This document shows, piece after piece, positions 51,662 to 60,489 of a stretch of DNA of 64,000 nt. Each line of letters begins with the position of its first letter. The stretch's first letter is position 1. The stretch comes from Nocardia sp. NBC_01327 (GTDB taxonomy: Bacteria; Actinomycetota; Actinomycetes; Mycobacteriales; Mycobacteriaceae): contig NZ_CP108383.1 of the NCBI RefSeq assembly GCF_035958815.1, positions 124,001 through 188,000 of the forward strand, in the 5' to 3' direction. Below the pieces are notes generated by a model that worked only from the letters and a program-made list of their open reading frames with translations, was not told where the DNA came from and made no database searches. The translations under genes were made by a program, and so were the position numbers.

Positions 51662-53020
51662 ATGCGCAAGTTCATGGCGCGCCGCGCCACGGTCCGAGCT
51701 GCAACCATCACGTTCGCTTCGACCGTCCTAGTCGGAACCTTGTTCGCATCGATTCCCGCCGGCGCCGAGCCGGCCGATCAACTCGCCGCCGACAAGCTGC
51801 CTGCCGAACTGGTGCAGGCGATTTCGCGCGATCTGAAGATGACGCCGTCCGAATATCTGGACCGCGCCGCCAAGGCTCAGCAATTGCGGGACTACGCAAC
51901 GGAATTCCGCTCCCAGCGCCCCGACGAGTTCGCGGGCGCCTGGATGGGCACCGACGGTAAGCCCGTCCTCGCCGTCACCTCCCTCGATGCGGCCAAGGTG
52001 GTCGCCGCCGATGGTTACCAGACCCGGCTGGCTCCGATCAGCGCCGACAATCTGGAGGGTTCGGTGGATCAGCTGAACCACTGGATCACCAGCCTGCCGC
52101 GGGAAATCTCCGGCGCCATCAACTCGGTGGCAATCGATTTCCTCAACAGCCAACTGGTACTGAGTGTGGCGAACACTCCGGCCGGACATCTGCTGAATCT
52201 GCCGACCCTGATCGCGAATATCAAGGTGGTGCTGTCTCCCGACAGCGGCGGCCCGGTCGAGCGGCGCCCTATGGGTGGCGACACCTATATCAGCGCTCCC
52301 ACCTCGCTCAATGATTCGGCGTTGACGACTGTGGATGTCTGCTCGTTCGGATTCAACAGTGTCGATTCGTCCGGTAATGCGCTGAACATCAGTGCCGGGC
52401 ACTGCAATCCGAATATCGGCAAGGACAATCAGCAGGCCGATGTCTACCTGCCGAATGTTCACAATCTGACCGCCAGCCCGCAGCTGGGCAGCTTCGTGCG
52501 CTCACAGCTGGGTGGCGGCAATGCCCTCGACTACTCGGTGATCAAGCTGAACGACTCCGCGGTGAAGGCGGGCATGGATCAGCCGTCGGTCCGCGGCGCC
52601 AACGGCACCACGCTCACCATTACCGGTGTGGCCGATCCGATCACCGGCGCGCCGGTCTGCAAGTCGGGCCAATCCTCCACGTTCACTTGTGGTTTCGTCG
52701 TGGCCGATCGGGTCGAGACGCAGCTGTACACCTCGGAGGGCCAGTCCAAGACGGTGCGCGGCTTCGCCAGCAGCGCCTGCACCCTCGGCGGTGACAGCGG
52801 TGGCGCGATCGTGTCGGGCACCATGGCGCTCGGCATCACCAGCGGCTCGAATGCCGCCGACGCGCCGAATTGCAACGAGGCCAATACCCAGCTGGCGCAG
52901 TACGGTGGAACCGCGAGCCTGGGCATTCCGATCCGCGCCATTCTCACTGATATCGATGCGAATTCCGGCGGCGGTCTCGGCAGTGGCATTCAGGTGCGTT
53001 CGCGCTCCAACACGAACTGA
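51662..53020 (+). CDS. Secreted S1-family serine protease, first of two
   Basis: This 452-residue preproprotein has a signal peptide (about residues 1-35, cleavage after IPAGA-E), a prodomain with LPAELVQAISRDLKMTPSEYLDRA typical of alpha-lytic-protease-like enzymes, and a trypsin/chymotrypsin-fold domain with triad His247 (NISAGHCNP), Asp290 (ALDYSVIKL) and Ser379 (GGDSGGAI). Several Cys probably form disulfides. The ATG at 51662 follows GAAGGGA. It lies downstream of the ini-associated operon but across a 104-nt gap with its own likely promoter, and is followed by a 15-bp hairpin and a paralog. Confidence 0.9.
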   Translation: MRKFMARRATVRAATITFASTVLVGTLFASIPAGAEPADQLAADKLPAELVQAISRDLKMTPSEYLDRAAKAQQLRDYATEFRSQRPDEFAGAWMGTDGKPVLAVTSLDAAKVVAADGYQTRLAPISADNLEGSVDQLNHWITSLPREISGAINSVAIDFLNSQLVLSVANTPAGHLLNLPTLIANIKVVLSPDSGGPVERRPMGGDTYISAPTSLNDSALTTVDVCSFGFNSVDSSGNALNISAGHCNPNIGKDNQQADVYLPNVHNLTASPQLGSFVRSQLGGGNALDYSVIKLNDSAVKAGMDQPSVRGANGTTLTITGVADPITGAPVCKSGQSSTFTCGFVVADRVETQLYTSEGQSKTVRGFASSACTLGGDSGGAIVSGTMALGITSGSNAADAPNCNEANTQLAQYGGTASLGIPIRAILTDIDANSGGGLGSGIQVRSRSNTN

Positions 53021-53036
53021 ATCTGAACTTCGGCCG

Positions 53037-53086
53037 AACGCGAGCCGAACCCGAATCCCCTGCGGGTTCGTGGTTCGGCTCGCGTT
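53037..53086 (+). terminator. Terminator after the first S1 protease gene
   Basis: A perfect 15-bp stem (AACGCGAGCCGAACC / GGTTCGGCTCGCGTT) with a 20-nt loop, itself partly paired, begins 16 nt after the stop. Confidence 0.8.
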
Positions 53087-53209
53087 TGTGATCGAGCCGC
53101 GCACCCTACGCCTATGCCCACGAACCCTCAGCGCGAAACGCTCAGGAATTACGCTCGGGCGCGCGGCAATAAGTAGGCATAACGGGCTGGAGCCCATATA
53201 GTCGGCGTC

Positions 53210-54562
53210 ATGCTCCTGCCACGTATGCGCTATTCCTCGCTGCCCGTGGGCCGCAGGCCGCGGTCCCTCGTCCGATCCGCCGCGATCGCAGCCGCCGCGC
53301 TGCTGGTCGCCGGGCCGATGGCGGCAAGCGCACACGCAGACCCCGCCGCTCCCCCGGCTCCCGCCGGCCCGGCGCTGCCCGCGGAACTGATCACCGCCAT
53401 CACTCGCGACCTCAAGATTTCGCCCCAGGAATACCTGGACCGCGCGACCCTCGGCCAGAAGGTGGCCGCCTTCTCCGCCACCGCGCAGCGCCAGTTCCCA
53501 CAGGTGTTCGCCGGCTCCTGGCTGGACGAGAACGGTAAGGCCGTCGTGGCGCTGGCCAACGGTGACGGCATCGACGGCGCCCGCAAGGCCGTCTCGGACG
53601 CCGGTTTCACCGTCAAGGACGTCGCCAAGAGCGAGACCACGCTGCGCGGCGAGAAGAACGCCTTCCAGAAGTGGCTCGAGGGTCAGCCCGATACGGTCGC
53701 CAAGTCCGTGCGCGGTGTGGCCATCAACACCATGAACAACAGCATCGCGGTGCGGGTCGACCAGGCCGGCCTGGCGCTGCCCAGCTTCGTCGATCCGGCG
53801 CAGGTCATCGTGATGGCCGTCCCGCCGACCGGCGGCGAGGACGCCACTGTCCCGCAGGCCGATCCGGTCGCCGGAGCGGGCGGCGGCCCCCTGGCCGCGG
53901 GCGACTCCTACGCCTCGGTGGCCGGCCGCATGTCGCTGCGCTGCTCGCTGGGCTTCAACGGTGACCTCAATGGCGCTGTCGTGAATATCACTGCGGGACA
54001 CTGCGATCCGAACATCCCGGCGGCCGGTGGCGCGAATGCGCCCGGCGTCTACGAGCTGGCCGCGGGCGATCACATCGGCAACCAGCTCGGTTCCTTCCAG
54101 AAGTCGATCCTGGCCGCGCAGGACTACTCGATCGTCTCGATCAACGATCAGTCCCGCGATCGCTTCAGCAATAACCTGGTTCGCGTCCCCGGCGCGGCGC
54201 CGGTCGCCATCACCGGTGTGGCCGATCCGGTCGTCGGTGCGCCCGTCTGCAAGTCGGGTTCGCGCACCGGCTTCAGCTGCGGCGTGGTGAACGCCATCGA
54301 CCAGACCGTCCAGGTCGGCGACCACCAGCAGACCCAGAGCTTCTCCGCCAATATCTGCGCCCTCCCCGGCGACAGCGGCGGCCCGATCGTCACCGGCACC
54401 CTGGCCCTGGGCATCTCCAGCGCCTCCTCGGTCGCCGACTACCCGATCTGCGAGATCCCCAACCTCATCGGCCTGATCACGGGCAATGCGCCCCAGCTGT
54501 TCGCGCAGCCGATCAGCACCGTGCTCTCCGACAACCCCGGATTGCGCGTCCGCACCAACTGA
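53210..54562 (+). CDS. Secreted S1-family serine protease, second of two
   Basis: This 450-residue paralog of the preceding protease has a signal peptide ending near AASAHA-DP, a prodomain LPAELITAITRDLKISPQEYLDRA matching its neighbour, and a catalytic triad of His264 (NITAGHCDP), Asp305 (AAQDYSIVSI) and Ser389 (LPGDSGGPI). The two share similar motif order and C-termini (VLSDNPGLRVRTN against ILTDIDANSG...QVRSRSN). Either Met at 53210 or 53225 may start it. Separate terminators after each gene imply independent expression. Substrates are unknown. Confidence 0.9.
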   Translation: MLLPRMRYSSLPVGRRPRSLVRSAAIAAAALLVAGPMAASAHADPAAPPAPAGPALPAELITAITRDLKISPQEYLDRATLGQKVAAFSATAQRQFPQVFAGSWLDENGKAVVALANGDGIDGARKAVSDAGFTVKDVAKSETTLRGEKNAFQKWLEGQPDTVAKSVRGVAINTMNNSIAVRVDQAGLALPSFVDPAQVIVMAVPPTGGEDATVPQADPVAGAGGGPLAAGDSYASVAGRMSLRCSLGFNGDLNGAVVNITAGHCDPNIPAAGGANAPGVYELAAGDHIGNQLGSFQKSILAAQDYSIVSINDQSRDRFSNNLVRVPGAAPVAITGVADPVVGAPVCKSGSRTGFSCGVVNAIDQTVQVGDHQQTQSFSANICALPGDSGGPIVTGTLALGISSASSVADYPICEIPNLIGLITGNAPQLFAQPISTVLSDNPGLRVRTN

Positions 54563-54575
54563 GCATGAGCAGCTG

Positions 54576-54609
54576 AAAAGGCCGGTAGCCCCAGGGCTAC
54601 CGGCCTTTT
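54576..54609. terminator. Strong intrinsic terminator after the second protease gene
   Basis: AAAAGGCCGGTAGCC pairs with GGCTACCGGCCTTTT, giving a long GC stem flanked by A4 and T4, functional in either direction. Confidence 0.92.
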
Positions 54610-54713
54610 CGCATTCCCGGTCCGAGCAGTGGCAGCGATCGGGCGGCAAGTCGCCCGGTAACGGCACTGTTGAGCCGTGGTCCGCGCACCGGCTGATCCG
54701 TCATGCTGGATGT

Positions 54714-55550
54714 ATGTGTTTGGTGTTGCTCGGGTGGCGGGCGCATCCGGAGTATCGGTTGATCGTCGCCGCCAATCGGGACGAGTTCTTCACGCGTCCA
54801 ACGGAATCGCTGCGCTGGTGGGACGAGGTGCCCGGAATGCTGGCAGGGCGGGATCTGGGCGCCGGGGGCGCGGTGCCGGGAACGTGGCTGGGTCTGGCCC
54901 GGGAATCGCATCGATTCGCGACGGTGACCAATGTGCGCGGGGTGAACGAGAAGCGGGCCGATGCGCGCTCCCGCGGGGCGCTACTGCTGGATTTCCTGCG
55001 GGGCGAGGCGGATTCGGAAAAATTCGTGCGCGGCGTCGCGGCCGCATCGGACGAATACAACGGCTTCAATCTCGTTGTGTCCGATCTGGAAACGCTGTGG
55101 TGGCACGGCAATCGCAGCGGGCAGGGTCCGCGCGAGCTGACCCCCGGATTCCACGGCCTGTCCAATGGCGCGCTCGCCGCGTCCCTGGAGGCGGGCGGTG
55201 AGATCCGCACCGGCACGGGCGCACCGGCGTGGCCGAAGGTCCGGGAAGGGGTGCTGGGCTTGCGCAGGGTCGTCGAAAACGATCCCGGTGAGGTATCGGC
55301 CTACCTCGGGGTGCTGGCGGACCGCACACGGGCCGCGGACGCGGAACTACCGGATACCGGAATCGGCATACTCGGTGAGCGCGTGGCCTCCTCGCGCTTC
55401 GTCAACCATCCGCTGCACGGAACCCGGTGCAGCACCGTGCTGTTGGTGCGCGAGGACGGGCGCTTCGAGATGACCGAGCGCACCTTCGCTCGCTTCGGCC
55501 GCCGCAAGGGCACGGTGTCCTTCCACGGCCGCCTCGAACTGCCGGACTGA
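54714..55550 (+). CDS. NRDE-family (TANGO2-like) protein
   Basis: This 278-residue protein begins MCLVLLGWRAHPEYRLIVAANRDEFFTRPTE, with the NRDE motif that names the family. After removal of Met, Cys2 would be N-terminal, as in Ntn-type hydrolases, and GLSNGAL further on fits the family. Eukaryotic TANGO2 has been linked to heme or lipid metabolism, but bacterial roles are unclear. The ATG is chosen because the family begins there; a longer open frame upstream runs into the protease terminator. Confidence 0.88.
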   Translation: MCLVLLGWRAHPEYRLIVAANRDEFFTRPTESLRWWDEVPGMLAGRDLGAGGAVPGTWLGLARESHRFATVTNVRGVNEKRADARSRGALLLDFLRGEADSEKFVRGVAAASDEYNGFNLVVSDLETLWWHGNRSGQGPRELTPGFHGLSNGALAASLEAGGEIRTGTGAPAWPKVREGVLGLRRVVENDPGEVSAYLGVLADRTRAADAELPDTGIGILGERVASSRFVNHPLHGTRCSTVLLVREDGRFEMTERTFARFGRRKGTVSFHGRLELPD

Positions 55551-55588
55551 GACGACACGCCCGGGGCGCACAGGCCGGAAAACACGAC

Positions 55589-55617
55589 CGGCCCGCCCCG
55601 ACGAAGCGGGCGGGCCG
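55589..55617. terminator. Bidirectional terminator between convergent genes
   Basis: A 10-bp perfect stem (CGGCCCGCCC / GGGCGGGCCG) with a 9-nt loop lies in the 85-nt gap between the NRDE gene and the convergent secreted-protein gene. Confidence 0.7.
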
Positions 55618-55635
55618 AACCGAGCGGTGGGCGTA

Positions 55636-56373
55636 TTACTTACCGGAGGCCCACTGGGTGGTGCCATCGGGCGCCTGCATCGTATTGATGAGGTCGATAC
55701 CGGTGGCGAGCAGCGCCGGGCCACCCACGGCGATGGTGCCGAGGATGCCGCCGATGCCGGCGCCCGCGAGCAGGCCGGGGACGCAGGCGGCGACGATGGT
55801 GACGATGCAGCCGATGATCGCGCCGACGGCAGTGCCGACGAAGCCGCCGATGGCGGTGGCGATACCGAACTTGCTGGAGAAGTCATTCATCGCGCGCTGG
55901 TTTTCCATCGGCGAGGCGATGGGCTGGGCAGCCGCGACCGGAGCGACCGCGACCGGCTGGGTGCTGATCTGCGCATCGGCCGGCTTGGTCGGCACGACCT
56001 CGAGGACCTTGCCGTCCTCCTTGACGTCGGCCGTGGCCGGAACCTTGGTGCCCGCGACGTCGAACTGCAGCGGGAAGGAGATCACAGTCGCCCCCTGAAC
56101 GTCCTTGACGTTCACGACCGTCTGCTTCGGGTCTTCAGGCGTAGCGCCATCCTGCTGAGTGAGCTCGAAGGTCCCGTTCTTCAACGTGGACACAACGGTC
56201 TTACCGTCCACCTGCTTGCCATCGACGATGTGGCTGTCGACAAGCTTGGTGGAGTACGAGATCCCCGCGGGCTGAGCCGGAGCGGGAGCATCGTCGGCAT
56301 GGGCAACGGTCATCCCCGTGGTCATTGCGCCGATGACCAAGGCAGCCGCCGCAGTGGTGCTGCGAAACTTCAT
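55636..56373 (-). CDS. Secreted protein with glycine-rich hydrophobic C-terminal domain
   Basis: This 245-residue exported protein has a signal peptide (MKFRSTTAAAALVIGAMTTG...AHA, about 1-26) and a beta-rich region (ISYSTKLVDSHIVDGKQVDGKTVVSTLKNGTFEL). After residue ~165 comes a hydrophobic, Gly/Ala-rich stretch with small-residue helices (ATAIGGFVGTAVGAIIGCIVTIVAACVPGLLAGAGIGGILG), as in many actinobacterial secreted proteins with glycine-zipper helices. Function is unknown; the C-terminus could insert into a membrane. The ATG at 56373 is preferred; the ATG at 56394 would add 7 residues to the signal peptide. Confidence 0.75.
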   Translation of the reverse strand: MKFRSTTAAAALVIGAMTTGMTVAHADDAPAPAQPAGISYSTKLVDSHIVDGKQVDGKTVVSTLKNGTFELTQQDGATPEDPKQTVVNVKDVQGATVISFPLQFDVAGTKVPATADVKEDGKVLEVVPTKPADAQISTQPVAVAPVAAAQPIASPMENQRAMNDFSSKFGIATAIGGFVGTAVGAIIGCIVTIVAACVPGLLAGAGIGGILGTIAVGGPALLATGIDLINTMQAPDGTTQWASGK

Positions 56374-56658
56374 TCGGTTTTTCCAATCCTTCATCAGGGT
56401 CGATCCATCGTCCGCATCTTCGCCACGCGAGGCCCTGGCTTCCCTCGGGCCCTGCCACGCGCTAACGGCAAACACTCCCCGAGCATGTGAAGATGCGCAC
56501 AGACGTCGGACGGAGTGATCTTAATCGAAGGTTTGCCGGTAAGCGAGATTCCTGCTGCCCCCAAGAACTGTGTCTTTACTGTGACTTTCGAAGTAAGCCT
56601 GCCCTTTGTTAAGCGTGTGATTTGCCGGGATTTACGGTGTGGGAACACGCTGGACAGT

Positions 56659-56694
56659 TAAGTTACCGACGGGTAACTTACTGTTCGTTAGGAT
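56659..56694. promoter_or_regulatory. Candidate operator and -10 element upstream of etfD
   Basis: A perfect inverted repeat TAAGTTACC-N4-GGTAACTTA (56659-56680) is followed 8 nt later by TAGGAT (56689-56694), a plausible -10 box, 68 bp before the etfD ATG. The palindrome overlaps the expected -35, as for a repressor. The rest of the 388-nt gap is AT-rich for this genome and contains no gene; the minus-strand promoter of the secreted-protein gene must also lie here. Confidence 0.55.
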
Positions 56695-56761
56695 ACGAGC
56701 CAACCAAGGCGGACCAGGCCGTCCTCGGAGAGCTTGTTGAACCGGTCAGAAAGGTCGCGAC

Positions 56762-59700
56762 ATGAATGCCCTGACAGTGACACTGGGCACGATTGGAGCG
56801 GTGCTCACCATCTTCTGTTGGGCATCGCTCATCGGTGGCGCGCGAAGTATCGTGCGCACCATCATGGTCGGCCAGTCCGCACCGGATCGGTGGCGGCCGT
56901 TCTTCCCCCGCCTGAAAACCATGCTGGTCGAGTTCCTCGCGCATACGCGGATGAACAAGTTCCGCACCGTCGGCTGGGCGCACTGGCTGGTCATGATCGG
57001 CTTCCTCGCCGGCTTCATCCTCTGGTTCGAGGCCTACGGTCAGGTCTTCGACCCCGAATTCCACTGGCCCATCGTCGGCGGCTGGGGCATCTACCACCTG
57101 GTGGACGAGATCCTCGGCATCGGAACGGTCATCGGCATCGTCACGCTGATCACCATCCGGCAGCTGAACCACCCGCGCCGGCCGGAGCGGCTCTCGCGCT
57201 TCAGCGGTTCCAAGTTCGCGCCCGCCTACGTCATCGAGTCCATCGTGCTCGTCGAGGGCCTGGGCATGATCTTCGTGAAGGCCGGCAAGATCGCCACCTA
57301 CCACGAATCCCACACCTGGAGTGACTTCTTCACCCAGGAGGTCGCCAAGCTGCTGCCCGAGAGCGTCACCATGGTGTCGATCTTCGCGTTCATCAAGCTG
57401 ATGTCGGGCGCGCTGTTCCTGCTGCTCGTCGGCCGCAATGTCACCTGGGGCGTTGCGTGGCACCGTTTCTCGGCGTTCTTCAATATCTACTTCAAGCGCG
57501 AGGCCGACGGCACCGTCGCGCTCGGCGCGCTGAAGCCCATGATGTCGCAGGGCAAGCCGATCGATATGGAGACGGCCGACCCGGACAACGACACCTTCGG
57601 TGTCGGCAAGTTCGAGGACTTCTCCTGGAAGGACATCCTCGACGTCACCACCTGCACCGAATGCGGTCGCTGCCAATCCCAGTGTCCCGCTTGGAATACC
57701 GGTAAGCCGCTGTCGCCGAAGCTGCTGATCATGTCGCTGCGCGATCACGGCTACGCCAAGGCGCCGTACCTGCTGGCCGGTGGCCGCAAGGATATGGGCG
57801 GCGACGAGATCGGTCTCGTCGATGCCGAGGGCAAGCCGGATGAGGTTGCGCTGTCGAAGATTTCGGCGGAGGCGCGGGCGGAGGCGGAGCGGCCGCTGGT
57901 CGGTGGTGCGGAGGTCAACGGCATCATCGATCCCGAAGTCCTGTGGTCGTGCACCAGCTGTGGTGCGTGTGTGGAGCAGTGCCCGGTCGATATCGAGCAT
58001 GTGGACCACATCATCGATATGCGCCGCTACCAGGTGCTGATCGAATCGGACTTCCCGTCCGAGCTGGCGGGCCTGTTCAAGAATTTGGAGAACAAGGGCA
58101 ATCCGTGGGGGCAGAACTCCAAGGATCGCCTGAACTGGATCTCCGAGGTGGACTTCGAGATCCCGGTCTACGGCAGGGATGCTGATTCCTTCGACGGGTA
58201 CGAGTACCTGTTCTGGGTCGGCTGTGCCGGTGCGTACGAGGATCGGGCGAAGAAGACCACCAAGGCCGTCGCGGAGTTGCTCGCGACCGCGGGGGTGAAG
58301 TTCATGGTGCTGGGTCAGGAAGAGACCTGTACCGGTGACTCGGCGCGGCGGGCGGGTAACGAGTTCTTGTTCCAGCAGTTGGCGATGCAGAACATCGCGG
58401 TCCTCGATGGGGTGTTCGAGGGGGTGGAGGCGTCGAAGAAGAAGATCGTCGTCACCTGTGCGCATTGCTTCAACGCCTTGAACAACGAGTACCCGCAGGT
58501 CGGTGGCTCCTACGAGGTGGTGCACCACACGCAGTTGCTGAACCGGTTGGTGCGCAGCAAGAATTTGGTGCCGGTGTCGCCGGTCGCGAAGAACGTCACC
58601 TATCACGACCCGTGCTATCTGGGTCGGCACAACAAGATCTACGACGCCCCGCGTGAGTTGATGGAAGCTTCCGGCTCGACGCTGGTGGAGATGCCGCGCC
58701 ATGGTGAGCGTTCGATGTGCTGTGGTGCCGGTGGTGCGCGCATGTGGATGGAAGAGAACCTGGGCAAGCGCATCAACGTCGACCGGGTCGATGAGGCCCT
58801 GGATACGTTGAAGGGTGGCAACGAGCCGTCGTTGATCGCGACCGGTTGCCCGTTCTGCCGGGTCATGCTGACCGATGGTGTGACCGCCCGTAAGGACGGT
58901 GGCGAGGTCGGCCAAGGTGTCGAGGTCGTGGATGTCGCCCAGTTGATGCTGGACTCGATCACCCGGGTCGAGGGTTCGGTGCTGACGCAGAACCTGAAGG
59001 TCGTGCAGCAGCCCAAGGTGCAGGAGCCGGAACCGGTTTCCGAGCCCGAGCCGGTCGCCGAGGCTGTCGTCGAAGAGGCTGCGGCCGAGCCCAAGTCCGC
59101 TCCGGCCGCGGGCAAGGGTCTGGGTATGAAGGGTCCGGCGAAGGCTCCCGGCGGCAAGGGTCTGGGCATGAAGGGCGGTCTCAAGGCCCCCGGCGCCAAG
59201 GCCGCCGCTGCGGCTGCCGAAACCGCCGCTCCGGCAGAAGCTTCCACCGAAGCTGCTGCGGCCCCGGCCGCACCCGCCAAGGGCCTCGCTATGAAGGGCC
59301 CGGCCAAGGCACCCGGTGGCAAGGGTCTCGCAATGAAGGGCCCCGCGAAGGCTCCCGGCGCGAAGGCTGCCGCTCCGGCCGCAGCCGCCGCTGAAACCGC
59401 CGCTCCCGCAGAGGCTTCCACCGAGGCCACCGCCGCGCCCGCCGCACCCGTCAAGGGCCTGGCAATGAAGGGTCCGGCGAAAGCTCCCGGCAAGGGCCTC
59501 GCCATGAAGGGCGCCGGCAAGGCTCCGGGCGCCAAGCCCGCCGCCGCACCGGCTGCTGCGGAAGCCTCCGCGGCAGCAACCGCTCCGGCGGAAGCCGCTG
59601 CGGCACCGGCAGAATCGGCTCCGGCCACTCCGGCCCCCGCCGCTCCGGCGGAATCGGGCACGGCTGCTCCGGCAGCGGCCGCCGAGGCCAAGCCGTCCAT

Positions 59701-60049
59701 CGCCCCCAAGGGCCTGGCCATGAAGTCCGGCCTCAAGCGCCCCGGCCCGAAGGCCCCCGGCGCTGCGGCCCCGGCCGCCGCACCGGCACCTGCTCCGGCC
59801 GAACCGGCAGCTGCTCCGGCCGAACCGGCAGCTGCTCCGGCCGAACCGGCGGCTCCCGCCGCCGAGGCGCCCGCGGCCCCCGAAGCTCCGGCTCCCACCG
59901 AGCCGACAGCCCCGGAGACCAACGGCACCAAGGAAAACGGCTCCGAAGGCAATGGCAGCAAGGACAGTGGCGCCGCCACCCCTCCCGCCGCCAAGCCCGG
60001 CGGCCTCGGCTTCAAGTCCGGCCTGAAAGCCCCCGGCAAGAAGAGCTGA
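56762..60049 (+). CDS. etfD: EtfD-like membrane Fe-S oxidoreductase with long repeat tail
   Basis: This 1095-residue protein has about six membrane helices (1-~240), then an HdrC-like part with two [4Fe-4S] motifs, CTECGRCQSQCP (from Cys298) and CTSCGACVEQCP (from Cys397), and CCG-type domains (GCAGAYED, CCGAGGARMWME, GCPFC). It matches Rv0338c (EtfD) of M. tuberculosis, which passes electrons from ETF (FixAB) during fatty-acid oxidation to the respiratory chain. After about residue 745 comes a ~350-residue Ala/Pro tail carrying eight Lys-rich KGLxMKGPAKAPG-type motifs, the last at the C-terminus. AAAGG precedes the ATG. A terminator follows. Confidence 0.9.
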   Translation: MNALTVTLGTIGAVLTIFCWASLIGGARSIVRTIMVGQSAPDRWRPFFPRLKTMLVEFLAHTRMNKFRTVGWAHWLVMIGFLAGFILWFEAYGQVFDPEFHWPIVGGWGIYHLVDEILGIGTVIGIVTLITIRQLNHPRRPERLSRFSGSKFAPAYVIESIVLVEGLGMIFVKAGKIATYHESHTWSDFFTQEVAKLLPESVTMVSIFAFIKLMSGALFLLLVGRNVTWGVAWHRFSAFFNIYFKREADGTVALGALKPMMSQGKPIDMETADPDNDTFGVGKFEDFSWKDILDVTTCTECGRCQSQCPAWNTGKPLSPKLLIMSLRDHGYAKAPYLLAGGRKDMGGDEIGLVDAEGKPDEVALSKISAEARAEAERPLVGGAEVNGIIDPEVLWSCTSCGACVEQCPVDIEHVDHIIDMRRYQVLIESDFPSELAGLFKNLENKGNPWGQNSKDRLNWISEVDFEIPVYGRDADSFDGYEYLFWVGCAGAYEDRAKKTTKAVAELLATAGVKFMVLGQEETCTGDSARRAGNEFLFQQLAMQNIAVLDGVFEGVEASKKKIVVTCAHCFNALNNEYPQVGGSYEVVHHTQLLNRLVRSKNLVPVSPVAKNVTYHDPCYLGRHNKIYDAPRELMEASGSTLVEMPRHGERSMCCGAGGARMWMEENLGKRINVDRVDEALDTLKGGNEPSLIATGCPFCRVMLTDGVTARKDGGEVGQGVEVVDVAQLMLDSITRVEGSVLTQNLKVVQQPKVQEPEPVSEPEPVAEAVVEEAAAEPKSAPAAGKGLGMKGPAKAPGGKGLGMKGGLKAPGAKAAAAAAETAAPAEASTEAAAAPAAPAKGLAMKGPAKAPGGKGLAMKGPAKAPGAKAAAPAAAAAETAAPAEASTEATAAPAAPVKGLAMKGPAKAPGKGLAMKGAGKAPGAKPAAAPAAAEASAAATAPAEAAAAPAESAPATPAPAAPAESGTAAPAAAAEAKPSIAPKGLAMKSGLKRPGPKAPGAAAPAAAPAPAPAEPAAAPAEPAAAPAEPAAPAAEAPAAPEAPAPTEPTAPETNGTKENGSEGNGSKDSGAATPPAAKPGGLGFKSGLKAPGKKS

Positions 60050-60069
60050 CCGACCACGACTGACCGACA

Positions 60070-60100
60070 CGGGCGCGCTACCCACCAGGTAGCGCGCCCG
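60070..60100 (+). terminator. Terminator after etfD
   Basis: A perfect 13-bp stem (CGGGCGCGCTACC / GGTAGCGCGCCCG) with a CACCA loop lies 20 nt after the stop. Confidence 0.85.
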
Positions 60101-60118
60101 TCTCGCACTCTCCCCAAC

Positions 60119-60283
60119 CACACAGCCCGCGTTGCGATCGCACTCCTCCACCACACAGACCGCGTTGCGATCGCACTCCTCCACCACACAGACCGCGTCG
60201 CGACCGCACTCCTCCACCACACAGACCGCGTCGCGACCGCACTACTCCACCGCACAGACCGTGTCGGGGTCGCACTACTCAAC
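60119..60283. repeat. Tandem array of five 33-bp units
   Basis: Five head-to-tail units of 33 bp start at 60119, 60152, 60185, 60218 and 60251 (core CACAGACCGCGTTGCGA followed by TCGCACTCCTCCAC). The first four differ by few substitutions. The fifth and a probable sixth (60284-60316) are more degenerate. The array lies between the etfD terminator and cutC and probably does not code, although frames stay open because 33 is divisible by three. Confidence 0.92.
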
Positions 60284-60426
60284 GGCACAGCAAGTGTCTG
60301 GATCACACAGCACGCGCACGGGCTGTGCCGTCACTACATACGCTGTTCCGTTGCGGTACGCGTTGTTCCGCCGCAACACGGTCTGAGTAGGGGAAGACCG
60401 CCGGGCCGAAGATGAATAGCGGGTTG

Positions 60427-60474
60427 CGAAGATCGAATCTGCTAATGCTTAGCAAACGCCGGGGGCGATCTTCG
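60427..60474. promoter_or_regulatory. Nested palindromes and possible promoter upstream of cutC
   Basis: An outer 9-bp inverted repeat (CGAAGATCG 60427-60435 / CGATCTTCG 60466-60474) encloses an inner palindrome TGCTAA-TGC-TTAGCA (60440-60454). CATACT at 60477-60482 could be a -10 box, placing transcription start near 60489, at the cutC ATG (60490), so the mRNA may be leaderless. This layout suggests tight repression, perhaps metal-responsive. No regulator gene is adjacent. Confidence 0.5.
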
Positions 60475-60489
60475 ACCATACTTCGAGGT

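Noticed and set aside
56678..60220. A 1180-codon minus-strand open frame
   Set aside because: It is antisense to etfD, which has clear Fe-S motifs and membrane helices. The frame is a GC-bias shadow.
60078..60386. Repetitive frames in the 33-bp array
   Set aside because: The array keeps frame because 33 is divisible by three. The peptides are simple repeats and there is no start signal.
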